Source: Durusdinium trenchii
Taxonomy: Eukaryota; Sar; Dinophyceae; Suessiales; Symbiodiniaceae
DNA: 64,000 nt
Assembly: GCA_963970005.1 (NCBI GenBank)
Contig: CAXAMN010001225.1
Span: forward strand, 521,595 to 585,594
Direction of reading: 5' to 3'
Below the pieces are notes generated by a model. That model was given only the letters and a program-made list of their open reading frames with translations, had not been told where the DNA came from and ran no database searches. Below are positions 19,566 to 30,654 of this stretch, one piece after another. Both the position numbers and the translations under genes were made by a program. Positions within the stretch are counted from its first letter, which is position 1; each line of letters begins with the position of its first letter.

Positions 19566-19689
19566 GTCTTCAACGGACGCACTGGGCCAACGGCGCGTTT
19601 CGTGCCCAGGGCTCTCGATGTCACATCCGGCTTTGTACCTCGGCCCGAAGGGTCAAGCCCGTTCTGGCAGCTTGTTCCAGCCTCTAGGG
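19566..19689 (+). CDS. Plus-strand exon, function unknown
   Basis: After CTCCCACAG|GTCTTC at phase 0: VFNGRTGPTARFVPRALDVT, SGFVPRPEGSSPFWQLVPAS. The frame stays open past 19689 but turns AT-rich, so the 3' end is approximate. The minus strand is also open, with poorer codon use. 19690-20120 shows nothing else. Confidence 0.4.
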
Positions 19690-20123
19690 ATGAAAAGAAA
19701 TATATACTGTATGACTCAAAAGGGCTTCACACCATATGGATCGACATGCTGGAATATGGCACAATTAGGAATAGGCTTGAACAACTCATTAATTATACTA
19801 TATATTGGGCCTATTAATTATTCCAAACATTGATATGCTATGACATAATCATACATAATCAAAAGGACTTTGCATAGTCACTTAATAGCGCATTTCATGA
19901 ATGCCTCTGGTGGAAAATAGAACGACAGCACTGAGGATCCAGGATCCCACAACTGCTAACAGTACGTTCTGGACGGTTTGTACAGGTGAAGACTGACTGT
20001 GTCTGTCAGCCTCTCAATGCAAACTTTGTTCAGTGGATCTCTCAGTGCAAAGCTCTGTTCAACCTTGCAGAATCATATTCACCGCATCCTTCACAAAAAC
20101 CCTTCAAAACATGTACTACTTGC

Positions 20124-20284
20124 CTTCCATCATCACCCGGATGCCTCCAGACACTGTCCTTTCGGCCCAACGTTGTTCGTTCCGCTCCGAGGGGCTGCTC
20201 CGAGTCCTCGGGCCATTCCTCGTCCTTCCGCACGAAGCCACGGTAGCGTGTGGTCGTGAGCTCCGTGTGAGCCGCTTCCGCCAT
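20124..20284 (-). CDS. First exon of unknown gene 3, with start codon
   Basis: ATG in a CCATGG context, then 53 codons: MAEAAHTELTTTRYRGFVRK, DEEWPEDSEQPLGAERTTLG, ending GDDG + AG at GGAAG|GCAAGT. G|GCAAGT is the best GC donor seen in this window. The protein start is hydrophilic with no signal peptide or targeting region. Gene order on the minus strand suggests it precedes the exons at 19072 and 18833, but the phases need at least one exon in between. An ATG on the other strand overlaps the same palindrome (see findings). Confidence 0.5.
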
Positions 20285-20561
20285 GGCCGAAAGGAGGGAG
20301 GAGTGGAACCCGAAAACGAGGGAACTGTTTGAGAGGTTTGGGAGGGCTTTAGGAGCTGGATTGCTAGGTATTTGGGCCGTCATCAGGATGGTGAGAGGCC
20401 TTCCCCGTCCTGACACGGCTCCGATGGGCTTGTCACACATGATAAGGTTTTTGTGTCTTAAGGTTCGGGCAATTCTGCCTGGTTCTCTTGCTGTGGGCCC
20501 CCGGCCTGAGAACTCTCACAACGTTGGATGCATTGAATCCAAATTCTTCAACATTCTTCAG

Positions 20562-20638
20562 GAAGGACGCTGGCCGAGTTGGAAGCTGATCTGGCGAGAT
20601 TTGGCTTCTGCCTAATGATTGGGCCCAGCCGTGCATAG
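20562..20638 (+). CDS. C-terminal exon, function unknown
   Basis: After ACATTCTTCAG|GA, reads RTLAELEADLARFGFCLMIG PSRA then TAG. A helix-forming, clearly protein-like segment. A second plus frame (EGRWPSWKLIWRDLASA) is also open. A plus-strand ORF starting at ATG 20283 (MAERREEWNPKTRELFERFG) could be its upstream exon, but the two are not joined in phase by any site I can defend. Confidence 0.35.
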
Positions 20639-21936
20639 TAATGCATGCAAGACCTCCTGTTGCACACCAGGGGCTTGACAAGCTTCATGTAGTTGAAGCG
20701 AGCTCTTCATGTGCCGAATTGATTGACCCAAATAAAGGATGAGAAGGACATAGAAGGACACTTGGTTGACTTGCAACAACTGACAAGCCATGTTTTTCCC
20801 CACAGCTACCTACAAGAAAGCACCAGCCTAAGCGACTCGACTCCATGTCGCTTGTTTTGGGAAGTTCCGGGATAAGTTCTCATATCTAGCTGTTGAGCTG
20901 TGCAGCTGGCATCACTGAAGGTGATCATCGGGTCTCATCTGCCTGCTTTGAACTTCTTGCTCCCACACTACGCTGCCAGTATCCCGGCCAGGTTACTCAC
21001 TTTATCAAGTTCTTTCTCGAGTTCTGAAATGGTGTGGTAGTGACCCTATTGATCGGAGAGGGCTACAAAGACGGTAGCAGCAGGCCTCTTTCAAGGAGAG
21101 TTTCAGTCTTTGACTTGAGGGTCAGGACAACTCCATTCCAAAACAATCCTTCCAGCGAGCAAACCGCGTGTTGACAGCTCAAGACACACCCAGAAGGGAA
21201 CCATGCAACAACAGGTGCATATTGTAGACAATTAACCAGTTGAAATCTATGCCAAATTAAAACAATACTGTCTATTTGGTTTTTTAGTGGATACCTGTCA
21301 CTGGTAAACTGTGGTAGGCCGCACCTTAATAAATAAAAAGGTTCCAGTTCAATCGACCGATACCCATCTCCACACCTTGCCATATGCCAACCATCTTCTC
21401 GTCTCGGGCTTCCGGACAGAACTCGGGCGAGAAGCCACCGCCTGAGGGCCCTGGCCAAGCCGACCGGACTGACCGAGAAGTAGAAGACTTCCAGATTCCA
21501 CCTCCAAATTGTTTTGGGGTTCTTCATGTTCTTCTGGAGGGTCTGGCTAGACCTCCTGAGGTATATAATTGCTTGGAGCCCTAAAAATTTCACTAAGTTC
21601 CCATCAGCCCAGTTCTGTGGCTTTGATTTGGCATCTTTGTCCTCAAGAACGCTTCACCACATCAGTCTCATCATACCACACTTCATGACTTCACACATCA
21701 CCACGCTGCTCTTCCCCACATTCCAACAGTCCACTGCGCAACACGCAAAACCACATTAGCGTGGTAATCACAAATCACCTCAAAACTATATTGCATCAGA
21801 CCGACACGGCACATAGATGATCGAATAGATGTGCAAAACAGTTGGTGGAAGCTTCATGAAGCTTCTATCCTTCGGCTCCTCCGGATTTTGCCGGAAGCGT
21901 TCGGAGCAAAAAAACATATCTATCTATCTATATATA

Positions 21937-22034
21937 TATACCAGCACCTCCAACAGGTCACCAATTTGAAACCCGTTAGGGCCTAACAACGTAACAACCC
22001 TCCATTTCGGAGACCTGTTGGAAGGTGCTGGTAT
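21937..22034. repeat. 98-bp inverted-repeat (hairpin) element
   Basis: The left arm ATACCAGCACCTCCAACAGG TC (ending 21959) and right arm GACCTGTTGGAAGGTGCTGG TAT (22012-22034) are reverse complements apart from one inserted base, about 22 bp each. They enclose a 52-nt spacer that holds a smaller near-palindrome TTAGGGCCTAA. The outer ends are TATA-like, so this may be a foldback MITE with a TA target. 20640-21936 holds no supported gene. A 66-codon plus frame at 21384-21584 is possible but unproven. Confidence 0.6.
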
Positions 22035-22045
22035 GTGCTTAGTGC

Positions 22046-22088
22046 TTCAAGGTGGCACCACTGAAGCTCAAGGTGACACCACTGAAGC
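22046..22088 (+). repeat. Two-copy 21-bp tandem repeat
   Basis: TCAAGGTGGCACCACTGAAGC is followed directly by TCAAGGTGACACCACTGAAGC with one difference. It lies just right of the hairpin element. 22089-22530 shows ambiguous short frames only. Confidence 0.6.
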
Positions 22089-22538
22089 CTCCAGATCCTG
22101 AGAAAACCATAGAGCACCTCAGGAAATCCTCCAAAGGCCCAAAAAACACATGTAACATGTAGCTGAACTGAGGGAGGAAGTATGTTGTTAATCAATGAAC
22201 CGTTGTGCTGTCACCTCCCTGCGTTCGCGCCAGTCCAATGTGCCAATCGACCACTGAGGCAGGACTCCAAGAAAATTTACATGGCCGACCGCTTCACCAG
22301 AACATGTCACACACGAGTCACGCGAGTAAACTCGTCAAGTGGGCCCAACACACAGCGATATGTTCTGGCAAGGGAAACGTTAAACAGTGAGAAGCGTTCT
22401 CTGAACAGGCCGGAATGAAAGGGTTCTAGATCAATCCCCACATATCACTAAAATCAAAGACTGCTACTGGATAGGGGAATGATCACCACTATGGGCACCG
22501 CATCCCGGCGACTCGCACCTGCCGCACTCGCGCAGTAC

Positions 22539-22639
22539 CTGAGAAGTTGTCTCCCTGCCCTCTGTGGCGTGTGGGGCGCGATCAAACAGAAACGCGCTTG
22601 GATTCGGCTCCACAGGGTTTCCAATCCCAAGAATGTCAT
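22539..22639 (-). CDS. Probable exon (gene 4, downstream)
   Basis: After GCGGAAAG|ATGACA at phase 0: MTFLGLETLWSRIQARFCLI then APHTPQRAGRQLL, ending CTCAG|GTACTG (phase 2). It follows the exon at 22762-22837 with matching phase. All three minus frames are open here, so the frame was chosen by phase alone. No domain recognised. Confidence 0.35.
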
Positions 22640-22761
22640 CTTTCCGCTTGCACCGTTTATGTCTACCTTCGCCATTATATGACAAATTACGGGAATGGTG
22701 GACACAAATAATAAGCTACTTGTCACTAATAAACTAATAGTAGGAGTATAGTATCAACTGC

Positions 22762-22837
22762 TTCCTTCCACTGTCTCGGCCAAGGCGGGCACCAGGTCTC
22801 TTCTTGAAAGGTGGTGGTGTACTGAAAATCCTCAGCG
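22762..22837 (-). CDS. Probable exon (gene 4, upstream)
   Basis: After CACCCCGCAG|C: AEDFQYTTTFQEETWCPPWP RQWKE, ending AAGGAA|GCAGTT (GC donor). Natural composition and good splice context. No family recognised. 22840-24980 holds AT tracts (23479-23526, 24250-24305), one palindrome and no supported gene. Confidence 0.4.
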
Positions 22838-23702
22838 CTGCGGGGTGCAGAAAAGAAAACAACTTGTGCCAACATCACACGGACATGTTTGACCAAAGGA
22901 AAAGGCCACACAAGTGCTGACTATGGACACAAGTTTTTGAGAGTTAGGTGCTCCAACTGGAGGATCATCCTTTAGCTAGTTTGGCACGGTATCACCCTAC
23001 CATGCCTTGGCTGGCTTGCGAAAAGAATGTCCAAATGCCACCGCAAAAGAACCGACCAGCCAGAAAAGTGAGACCTGCTACGACCTAAAAAAATGGGGAA
23101 GGACACAGCCTTAACTCACAAAGCTGTCATGTTCTTTCACCGTGCTTTGATCATACTGTTTCAGAAGCATCATCGTCCAAATGGAAACATCTTTGATGTT
23201 GGACAAATTGTGTGCGTGTTTGCAAGTTGTCCTGTGTTATTGTTCTTGATGGGCCTCTCAACAACTCCAGGACCCCAACCAACCGACAAAAAGCCGGCAC
23301 GGTATGCACAGAATACCATGGTTGCAAGCCATTTGCACCTATCCAGTCCATTCAGCACATTGGCTGCAATATAGTTGGATCAACTCCGGGGAACAACAGC
23401 ACTGATATACAAATTGTTATAGTGTAATATAGTGTATACTGTGTGCAAATGTTACGCCGTACAATGTAGATCAAACGGTTATATATATATACATATTAAA
23501 ATATATGTACATATATATATATATAAGTATCTATAACACATGTATAATGAAATAAATATATCTGTGCCAATGACAAAATATACCCACTCGTGCACGTGTG
23601 GCTGATCGCGGAGCGTTACCTGAAGCCTCACTCACTGAGCACCCGGTCGTGCCGTTGTGTTTCCAGCTGACCGCTCTCCAATAAGGTAAGCCCTCAGTGG
23701 AG

Positions 23703-23721
23703 CCGGACGATGATCGTCCGG
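23703..23721. repeat. 19-bp near-perfect palindrome
   Basis: CCGGACGATGATCGTCCGG: CCGGACGAT and ATCGTCCGG are exact reverse complements around one base. It sits in a GC-rich patch (23590-23760) that might be exonic (VADRGALPEASLTEHPVVPL on plus), but no frame is convincing. Confidence 0.55.
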
Positions 23722-24987
23722 GAGGAGCGAGGGGATCAAAAAACCCAATCTCCCCGCCCGCACAACCTTAGTCATTTCCTGGCAAAGTGATTGTCATGTG
23801 GGTGAACAAAACGAAGTACAAACATCTGTAGTGGGTTGACTTTCTGGTCTATAAACTTTCCTAGCTAGCCTGAGAAGGTGCAACGTATAGGTAGAATGAA
23901 TCGATCGAACACTGTCTTGAACAATAGCAATCCGAGAGATATCACAGGAAACAACGTGGAAAAAGACACAACTCAAACGTCGACATAAGTATATGTATGA
24001 GCATGTCTAAACATCATAAACAACAAAGACTATAGAATGGCCGACAATATAGAAATTCTGTTTATGGGCATCTTCTAGACGTGTGTGGAACCAAAAAACC
24101 TTAAGCAACATAAGGAAAATATGTGTACCTGCAAACTATACAACGTGAATCATCACCGGACATGTTGGATTTCTATCTTATTGGGGTTTAGGGTGACGCG
24201 TGACGCTCTTGGGATGGATCTTCATAATCATAAACCTTGCACAACAAAATAATGTGTATATATAAATAGATATACACACATATACTATGCATATATATAT
24301 ATATGGGCATACAAATAGCAACACACAAATCAGTACCATGAAAAACACACAGTAGCGCACACACACACACGTTTGTAAATGGATACAGTAATTAACGTTG
24401 TTTTATACATATACATGGGAACTGCAAAAGCAGCTGGGATCGTTCTTTTCACACATGTTTTCAATCCTGTCGTTAGGCTGTTTTTGCTGATTCTTGTTTA
24501 GTTCTTTTCCAGTTATTGCTTGTTACAGTCGATCGTAGCTCTAGAAAAGGAGTCTAGTCTCTAGAGTTTACACTCGCCTGGCAAATCAATAACCCACAAG
24601 ACCCACAACGCCCATATTCCCAAACGCCATTGGAATTGCAGAAAGACACAATCTGAAGATTTATGATGATTTATGACCTGCTGAAACAATCAGATTTGGG
24701 GGTGTCAAACCCTTTGCTTCTTCAACCTCTTGGGGCAGTTTGCAGCACTGGACGATGACAGTGAAACTTTATGTAGAACGATGCATTGCACCCCCTCAAA
24801 AGAAACTACCAATGAACTGGATTCTCAACATTCAATGAACTGCATCACAAGAAACATCCTTTGAAATCCATCTCAACATCCCAAAAGCGGGACATCTGAC
24901 TGTCTCCCCTAGAGACCCGTTGTGGCTTGGTCCATCACAGAGCGCTGCAGGTCGTAGAACTCCGGGGAAGCCGCAAGCTTGCGGTGC

Positions 24988-25061
24988 GTGGGCTGTGTGG
25001 GCCACCTACGTGGGCTGTGTGGGCTACCTACGTGGGCTGTGTCGGCCACCTACGTGGGCCA
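24988..25061 (+). repeat. 22-bp tandem repeat, 3.3 copies
   Basis: GTGGGCTGTGTGGGCCACCT AC repeated at exact 22-nt spacing (24988, 25010, 25032, partial at 25054) with single-base changes. The minus strand just left of it (24915-24985) has a short coding-like frame (KLAASPEFYDLQRSVMDQAT). 25062-26230 shows no supported gene, apart from a weak plus frame near 26035-26140 (YPKALASGLERTLASPVVGF). Confidence 0.7.
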
Positions 25062-26233
25062 GGATGTGTCACGCCTCATCACTTGGAACCAGGAGCCATG
25101 TTGGGGTTATAGATGATGAGTACAATGATGAAGGAGAGTGAGATGAACGTAATGCTGAAAGCGATGCATAAAATTTTAGTGATGAACATGCAACTACTCA
25201 AAGGTCAAATCCGAAAGGGGTCTATCTATCCATCCATCGACAGATCGACCTCTAAATCTTGGTACATCAACCCATGTTCAACCATGCACTTTTTCTAGTT
25301 CGCTGAAGCTCCCCACCGAACTCACTGACTTGGAATTCATTGGAGTGGGCCAAGCACGGCCAAGCACGACCCACTCCAAGGCAAGTTGGCTCGAGACGTC
25401 TGTGTCACCCGCGCTGGATCTTCAATTCTTCCATGTTTGTTTTTTGGGTCCCATGTTTATAGTATTATAGAATGTTCTGGATGTTTGGCAAGAATTCCAG
25501 CTTGGAGAGATATTTTTGCTCGTGAGGTGCTGTGGAATGGTTGCTAAGCTGTGCGAACTCAACATCACACTCCAGCAGGAGATTGTGCAATTGTATGCAG
25601 CATGTTAGACATTTCTATGTATGTATATTTATATAGTTTTATGTCGTATGTGCTGAATAGTGCTGACAAACCTGTAGACCTATAAGCACTTGCTCCAACC
25701 AGATGGAAAACAAGCTTAACGCACAATAAGCTAAACCGTGGCTTTGCTTGCCGACTTTGCCAAAGAGACTCTCTCTAGACTATTATGACAATTGGAAAAT
25801 GCAAATGTCCAAATGTGCACCTGACTCAGTTTCATGTTTCGGGATTTGCGGCCATTGATGATTTTTGTACATGTTCTGTTCAATGTGTTTGTCGTTTGGG
25901 TGGAGGATGGTGGAGGCCCTTTTGGCTAAGCCCCTTTGATTGTCTCATATTCTGCAGCGGTCCGAATCTACAAACACTTCAGAATGAGCCAGCCTTACAA
26001 TACCATCAAATACCATGGCAAGACCAAGTAATGACAATTTGCATCTTTTCGCAACGAGCTGCACTACCGGTTACCCTAAGGCGCTGGCGAGCGGTTTGGA
26101 GAGAACACTCGCTTCTCCTGTGGTAGGCTTCCAAGTGTACACACACGCAAGCCCGACATGTACTTTCAATTGGTATGTTTGTTATATATATATATAATCA
26201 GCTAGTGTATTCATGAACATTTTTTGGAATGCG

Positions 26234-26360
26234 TCAACGACGCGAAGCGCAGGCACGCTTGCTCTTTAAGCCTGCCGGTTTCCACATTCCCGACTGGCAA
26301 CCTTGATACATTTTCAAAGACAAGTCATGCCTCCGGAAGGCCAACCCTGCGCCATTCCAC
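26234..26360 (-). CDS. Terminal exon of unknown gene 5
   Basis: After GAGGCTTCCAG|G: WNGAGLAFRRHDLSLKMYQG, then CQSGMWKPAGLKSKRACASR R and TGA. The leading G completes the AG left by the exon at 26615 (Arg). Basic C-terminus. No domain recognised. Confidence 0.5.
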
Positions 26361-26614
26361 CTGGAAGCCTCAAAGGCAAACAGCAGCAAAAAGCGATTGC
26401 TATCACTACAGTACCTTGTAAGCCAAAAATCACCCATTGATTTTAGAAGCCCATGCCCAACCACCTTGGTGACTTTGGCACATGTACATCCCATCTTGGC
26501 TTAATGAAAAAGACTACGGCGCGCCTTCAATGCGGTCTGGCACGTTCCAAGGAATCCAATGATGACATCTAGGCGTATCCGGAGATTTTCCGTCCAATTC
26601 CAGCCAAGGAATGC

Positions 26615-26713
26615 CTGGGCAAGTGAAAACCAGCCTCCTCCAACCAGCTGTTCAGAAGAGCGTCCTCCCCCGGGCTGTCCTCCCACAAGTTGAGTTGTCG
26701 GGGCTTCAGCGTC
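26615..26713 (-). CDS. Internal exon of unknown gene 5
   Basis: Between CGTTCAG|GACGCT and TTGCCCAG|GCATTC (GC donor). 99 nt, phase 2 at both ends. Encodes TLKPRQLNLWEDSPGEDALL then NSWLEEAGFHLP. Its codon use is clearly coding and its splice sites fit the AG|G acceptor and G|GC donor pattern seen elsewhere in this window. Confidence 0.55.
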
Positions 26714-26839
26714 CTGAACGAAGCAACTGAAGTTGAAGTCTGTGAGTGTTGGCATAGACAATCTGGCCCAAGTTCGGAGGCCCAAAGCATGACCATCAGC
26801 TAGAGGCCCTCACATGGCCTTATTAGCTGGCGTTTGCAC

Positions 26840-26939
26840 CCCCCGGAGCCATCTTTCCCTCCGAACCGGCCCCAGCCCAGATCTAGTGGAGCCACAAAAG
26901 GCCAAACTTGAAGAAGCACGAAGGCCCAAGTATTGCCTC
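26840..26939 (-). CDS. Candidate upstream exon of unknown gene 5
   Basis: After GTGTCACAAG|GA and ending GGGGG|GTGCAA, phase-compatible with the exon at 26615. Encodes GNTWAFVLLQVWPFVAPLDL GWGRFGGKDGSG, partly hydrophobic. The donor was chosen to fit the phase, so this is weaker than its neighbours. 26940-28320 contains several open but mutually contradictory frames (plus 27169-27278 GVKGLQTLAAIFGRKSGRSS; minus 27440-27623) and an AT tract at 27790-27865. Confidence 0.35.
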
Positions 26940-27789
26940 CTTGTGACACATTGAAACACTTAGCTGATGAATGTTGATGATCTATGTTGATGCTTCCACA
27001 CTTGAACTGTAACATAGTGTCACGATGTGTCACAATAAAAAAGGCACTTCCCTTTTTTCAGAAAAACAATGGCGTCATATTATTTCACACTCCCACTTTG
27101 ACATCACTCCCACTTCACATTCCCATGTTCAACCGGCTCCACTCGGTTGGACTGATCTTTTGGGCTCCCCAGGCCCGACTTCGTTGTCCGGCGTGAAGGG
27201 TCTGCAGACCTTGGCAGCCATTTTTGGCCGAAAAAGTGGTAGGAGCTCTGTGGCCAAGGCAAGCGCCAAGCTCCAAGGTGGTCCATGGGGTGTGCACTGA
27301 TGCACTTTTTGGTCAGACCATGCGCTCCAAGCCCCCCCGCGTGCGACCAAACAGTCCAGCGGAGACCTTCCAGTGAAGGTGCAGTACGCCTCAAAAAATG
27401 GAGCTGGGGAGGTCAGATGGCCCGGCCCAAGCCCCTCAAATCATGATGCCAACTTTTGGATAGGCTTGCCTGCCACGCCAGGCCGTTCTGATCATCCAAA
27501 TGTCGCTCTCAGCTGGAGAGGAACAGTTCGGTGGCCGGGTGACTTCGGGTGGAGACCATAAAATGGCACTAACACCTGGTCTTTTGGACTGCTGCCCATA
27601 TGCTTCAAGCTCAAACCCTGGAACCAGCAGGGATGTAGCAAGAGCGAAGAAACTGCAGCCACCCAATGAACAAACATCTGACCGATCACGTGGTCAGGTG
27701 AACAAACTGGGCACGGCATATTATGAAGAAGCCTAAGTGACACGGCCATCTCCGTTTGATACTGTATATAGGGGGGTCCTAAGCGGTGA

Positions 27790-27865
27790 GTATATATATA
27801 TATGTTTAAATACAGAATGCATACATATATATATATATATGTGTGTGTGTATATATATATATATG
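27790..27865. repeat. Compound AT/GT microsatellite
   Basis: (TA)n, a short interruption, (TA)n, (GT)5, then (TA)n. Confidence 0.8.
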
Positions 27866-28323
27866 AGTACATATACATAGAGTTATAATATATATAGAGT
27901 GTATGTATGTTGCCTCATGGTGCCTCTAATGTCGCAGCCCTTTAACTCGCTCTTGCTCAGTTCACGGCCGGGTGCTTTTTGCGGCCTTCTCCTTGGCAGA
28001 CCTCAGTTGCAAAAAAGGCATTGGCACATGTTGACTCAGGTGTCTGATTGGTGGCGTCAGCTCCCAAATGAACCATGCTGGAGGGCTTTGGCAGCAGCGT
28101 GGCTTGCCCCACGTCAGAATATCAATATCGATTATTTAATGAAGCAAGCGAGAAAGGAGAGCGGCCAGTTTTGGACATGAAAGCACTCGGCTTTACGTGC
28201 CTAGAACTGCCTGGACCACAGGCTCATGTGTTTTCGGCTCGAAGACATCAATTTGCCACGGACTTCAGGGACTTCAGTGATGTTTTTTGAATGATAGTGC
28301 TAGCAGTACTATAAGTATCGTGC

Positions 28324-28444
28324 CAATCTCTCCTTGGCGGTCACTCATTCCAGCACGACACCAAGAAGTCACTGATCTCTTGGTGGGATTGTCTTCTCTC
28401 AAAGAAGGGAGGCTGAACCCAAGCGGGGCTTCATCATAGACAAC
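28324..28444 (-). CDS. Internal exon, function unknown
   Basis: Between CCTGTTTCAG|GTTGTC? (acceptor read as TTTCAG|GTT) and GAGATTG|GCACGA (GC donor). Forty codons plus one base: VVYDEAPLGFSLPSLREDNP, TKRSVTSWCRAGMSDRQGEI. Coding codon use throughout and no stop. No family recognised. Good candidate for a transcript check. Confidence 0.5.
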
Positions 28445-28734
28445 CTGAAACAACCCCAATACACAGAAAGTTGAAGGAGGCCTTCGGATCAAATCACTAC
28501 AGTTGTCCTGTCAAATGACTTCTCAGGTGGGTTATGCAAAAGGATTTCAAAGCATCTGTAATGTGGACCCTGGATCTATAAACGCCCCTAGAATAATGTC
28601 TTTTTTCCTGCACAGATTAATAAAGGCCACCAGAATAATGTATTTGTTTGCAGGGATAGTTGTAGTGGAATATGTTTAATTGTTATAGTTTACTTTTTCC
28701 CTTTTGAGTTTGCTGGGATTTGCTTATCTTACAG

Positions 28735-29380
28735 GCTTTTGGATGGAGATTTCTATTGCAAATTTGGAGATTTCCATTGAGATGTGATGCCTTTGGAGGC
28801 TTTTGGATGGAGATTTCTATTAAACAGTTGAAGATTTCCATTGAGATTTGATGCTTTTGGATGCTTTTGGATGGAGATTTCTATTTAAACATTTGAAGAT
28901 GTTCCTTTCTTTTCCTGTTGGTTTGCTTTACTTACCTAAGCTCTCTAGTCTTTAAGCTGTCCTAAAGTTTCCAAAAGTCAGTGCACACGTTCTTTACAAA
29001 CTCCCTTCTTCAAAAGTATTGGAAAAAAATCATTCAAAGGGGGTAGTCCAGCAAGCAGCTTTCTGACATTATTTGGGGGGGGGNNNNNNNNNNATTCAAG
29101 CAAAGAGGGTAGTCCAGCAAGCAGCTTTCTGACATTATTTAGGGGGGGCCCTAGCTTAAACAAATATATTGCTTTAAGTAAACTTGTATGCATTCCCGTT
29201 CTTTTCCTTTTGATTTGCTTTACTTACCCAAGCTCTTTAGTCTTTAAGCTGTCCAAAAGTAGCATTTTGAAGGTCTTTTGAATTCAGATTTCCATTGAAA
29301 GTTTGAAGAGTTCCATTGAGATTGAATGATTTTGCAGGTCTTTGGATTCAGATTTCCATTGAAATTTCAAGAGTTAGTTC
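28735..29380 (+). repeat. Local tandem repeats around an assembly gap
   Basis: Three copies of CTTTTGGATGGAGATTTCTA TT with variable spacers lie at 28735-28890. TTGCTTTACTTACCTAAGCT CTCTAGTCTTTAAGCTGTCC at 28920-28960 recurs at 29213-29255 with few changes, and variants of TTCAGATTTCCATTGAAA and GAGTTCCATTGAGATT follow at 29283-29370. The whole block looks like a diverged tandem array of about 290 bp. No coding content. Confidence 0.65.
29084..29093. other. Assembly gap between near-identical flanks
   Basis: Ten N bases. About 40 bp on the left (GGTAGTCCAGCAAGCAGCTT TCTGACATTATTT at 29042-29075) is repeated on the right at 29110-29142. Confidence 0.95.
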
Positions 29381-29730
29381 CATGTCCATTTCTATTTCCA
29401 TTGATTCCCTTTTATTGTAATATTCCAGATGTCTTCAATCTGAGGTTTCATTGATCCTTTTTCATCTTAATATTCCAGATGTCTTCAAAGTTAGGTTTCT
29501 TGATTCCTTTCATTTTAGTATTGCCAGAGTAGCTCCAGAGGTATCTAAGTAAGGATTCCTTATATATTTATCAATTGATTGGTTTTCTTGTATACTATTT
29601 TGGAGGCCTTGGTTGTTGAGGGGGGGGGAATTTATAAATCAGGAGTCAACATTAATTATATAGCTAATTACCAATTAATTACCTCCTCAAACCTTAGAAA
29701 AGGGGCCTTGACGCACAAAGGCTAAGTGAG

Positions 29731-29874
29731 ATGCTGCACGACGTGCACTTTGACCCGCAGCCTCGAGCCCGACTGGGTCAGTCCGCACCGACTGGGCCTC
29801 CGGTCTTTGCAGTGTTCGGCTTGCTCGGTGGAAGCTCTTCAGAGCAGTCACTGTCCTACGAAGCAAGGTCTTGA
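29731..29874 (+). CDS. Short ORF, possible exon
   Basis: ATG to TGA, 47 codons: MLHDVHFDPQPRARLGQSAP, TGPPVFAVFGLLGGSSSEQS. GC-rich patch in AT-rich surroundings. The minus strand is equally coding-like (KSFHRASRTLQRPEAQSVRT), so the strand is undecided. 29381-29700 is AT-rich with nothing to report. 29890-30225 holds an AT tract and (GT)n at 30033-30052. Confidence 0.25.
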   Translation: MLHDVHFDPQPRARLGQSAPTGPPVFAVFGLLGGSSSEQSLSYEARS

Positions 29875-30225
29875 GGCAAGAAGTAAAATAGAGGTGCCTA
29901 CACAACATATATATATATAATTACTGTATATATATAGTGATGTTTGACATGGCCATTGGCCGGGGTAAACTGGAACATTGAATCATGTTTACGTAGGGGT
30001 TCGGACAACTTCGGGCTGTATTTGGGGACTCCATGTGTGTGTGTGTGTGTGCGTGTGGCGGTCCTTCTTGAAGCATCGACCAAAACCTCAAACCCTGATA
30101 TGGGAAGCGCCGCTGGCCCAAAAACATTCCTCAATGACTGCAGGGGAATGGGTCCATACTGCACTTTGTATAAACCCGAACTTCTTCCCACTTCCAAAGA
30201 ACACTTTGATCGTTTACTTTAACGC

Positions 30226-30654
30226 ATGGAATTCATAGCAAACATGTCTGCGGCCGAGTCTTCGCTAAAGGCAGCGATGACCACCAAAACACACCAGTGC
30301 TGTAACTCTTGTCATAGACCTAGCCTATCAGCAGTGGCCACAACGGGTCTCTTTCTCACCAATCCCCATTTTTCATTGGCCACTCGGGATTTTGAGCCAT
30401 ACCACACCGGCCATCACTGGGCTCCCCAAGCTGAGTCATTCTTCCAGTCTGGGAGCATCATCTGGCTGTCCAACACGTTGTTGATTTTTTGGGGTAGGGA
30501 ATCGAATGCTCTAATGGTAATATGTATTTGTCATCGTCATGGAGCCATTATTCCATTGCGACTAGACGGGTCTTTGCGGGGTCCGTTGTTTTCTGAATTC
30601 ATCCTCTTGGGGCACACCAGTTGGTCACCCTCCTGCTTCCACTCTTGCCTATAG
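30226..30654 (+). CDS. 142-codon ORF, function unknown
   Basis: Starts with ATG at 30226, with MSAAESSLKAAMTTKTHQCC after a second ATG, and is open to TAG. The composition is ordinary and no domain is seen. 30655-31535 shows only a GC-rich patch (30960-31110) with two short repeats of GGTCGACCGCCGGTCGCTG, also open on both strands. Confidence 0.25.
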   Translation: MEFIANMSAAESSLKAAMTTKTHQCCNSCHRPSLSAVATTGLFLTNPHFSLATRDFEPYHTGHHWAPQAESFFQSGSIIWLSNTLLIFWGRESNALMVICICHRHGAIIPLRLDGSLRGPLFSEFILLGHTSWSPSCFHSCL

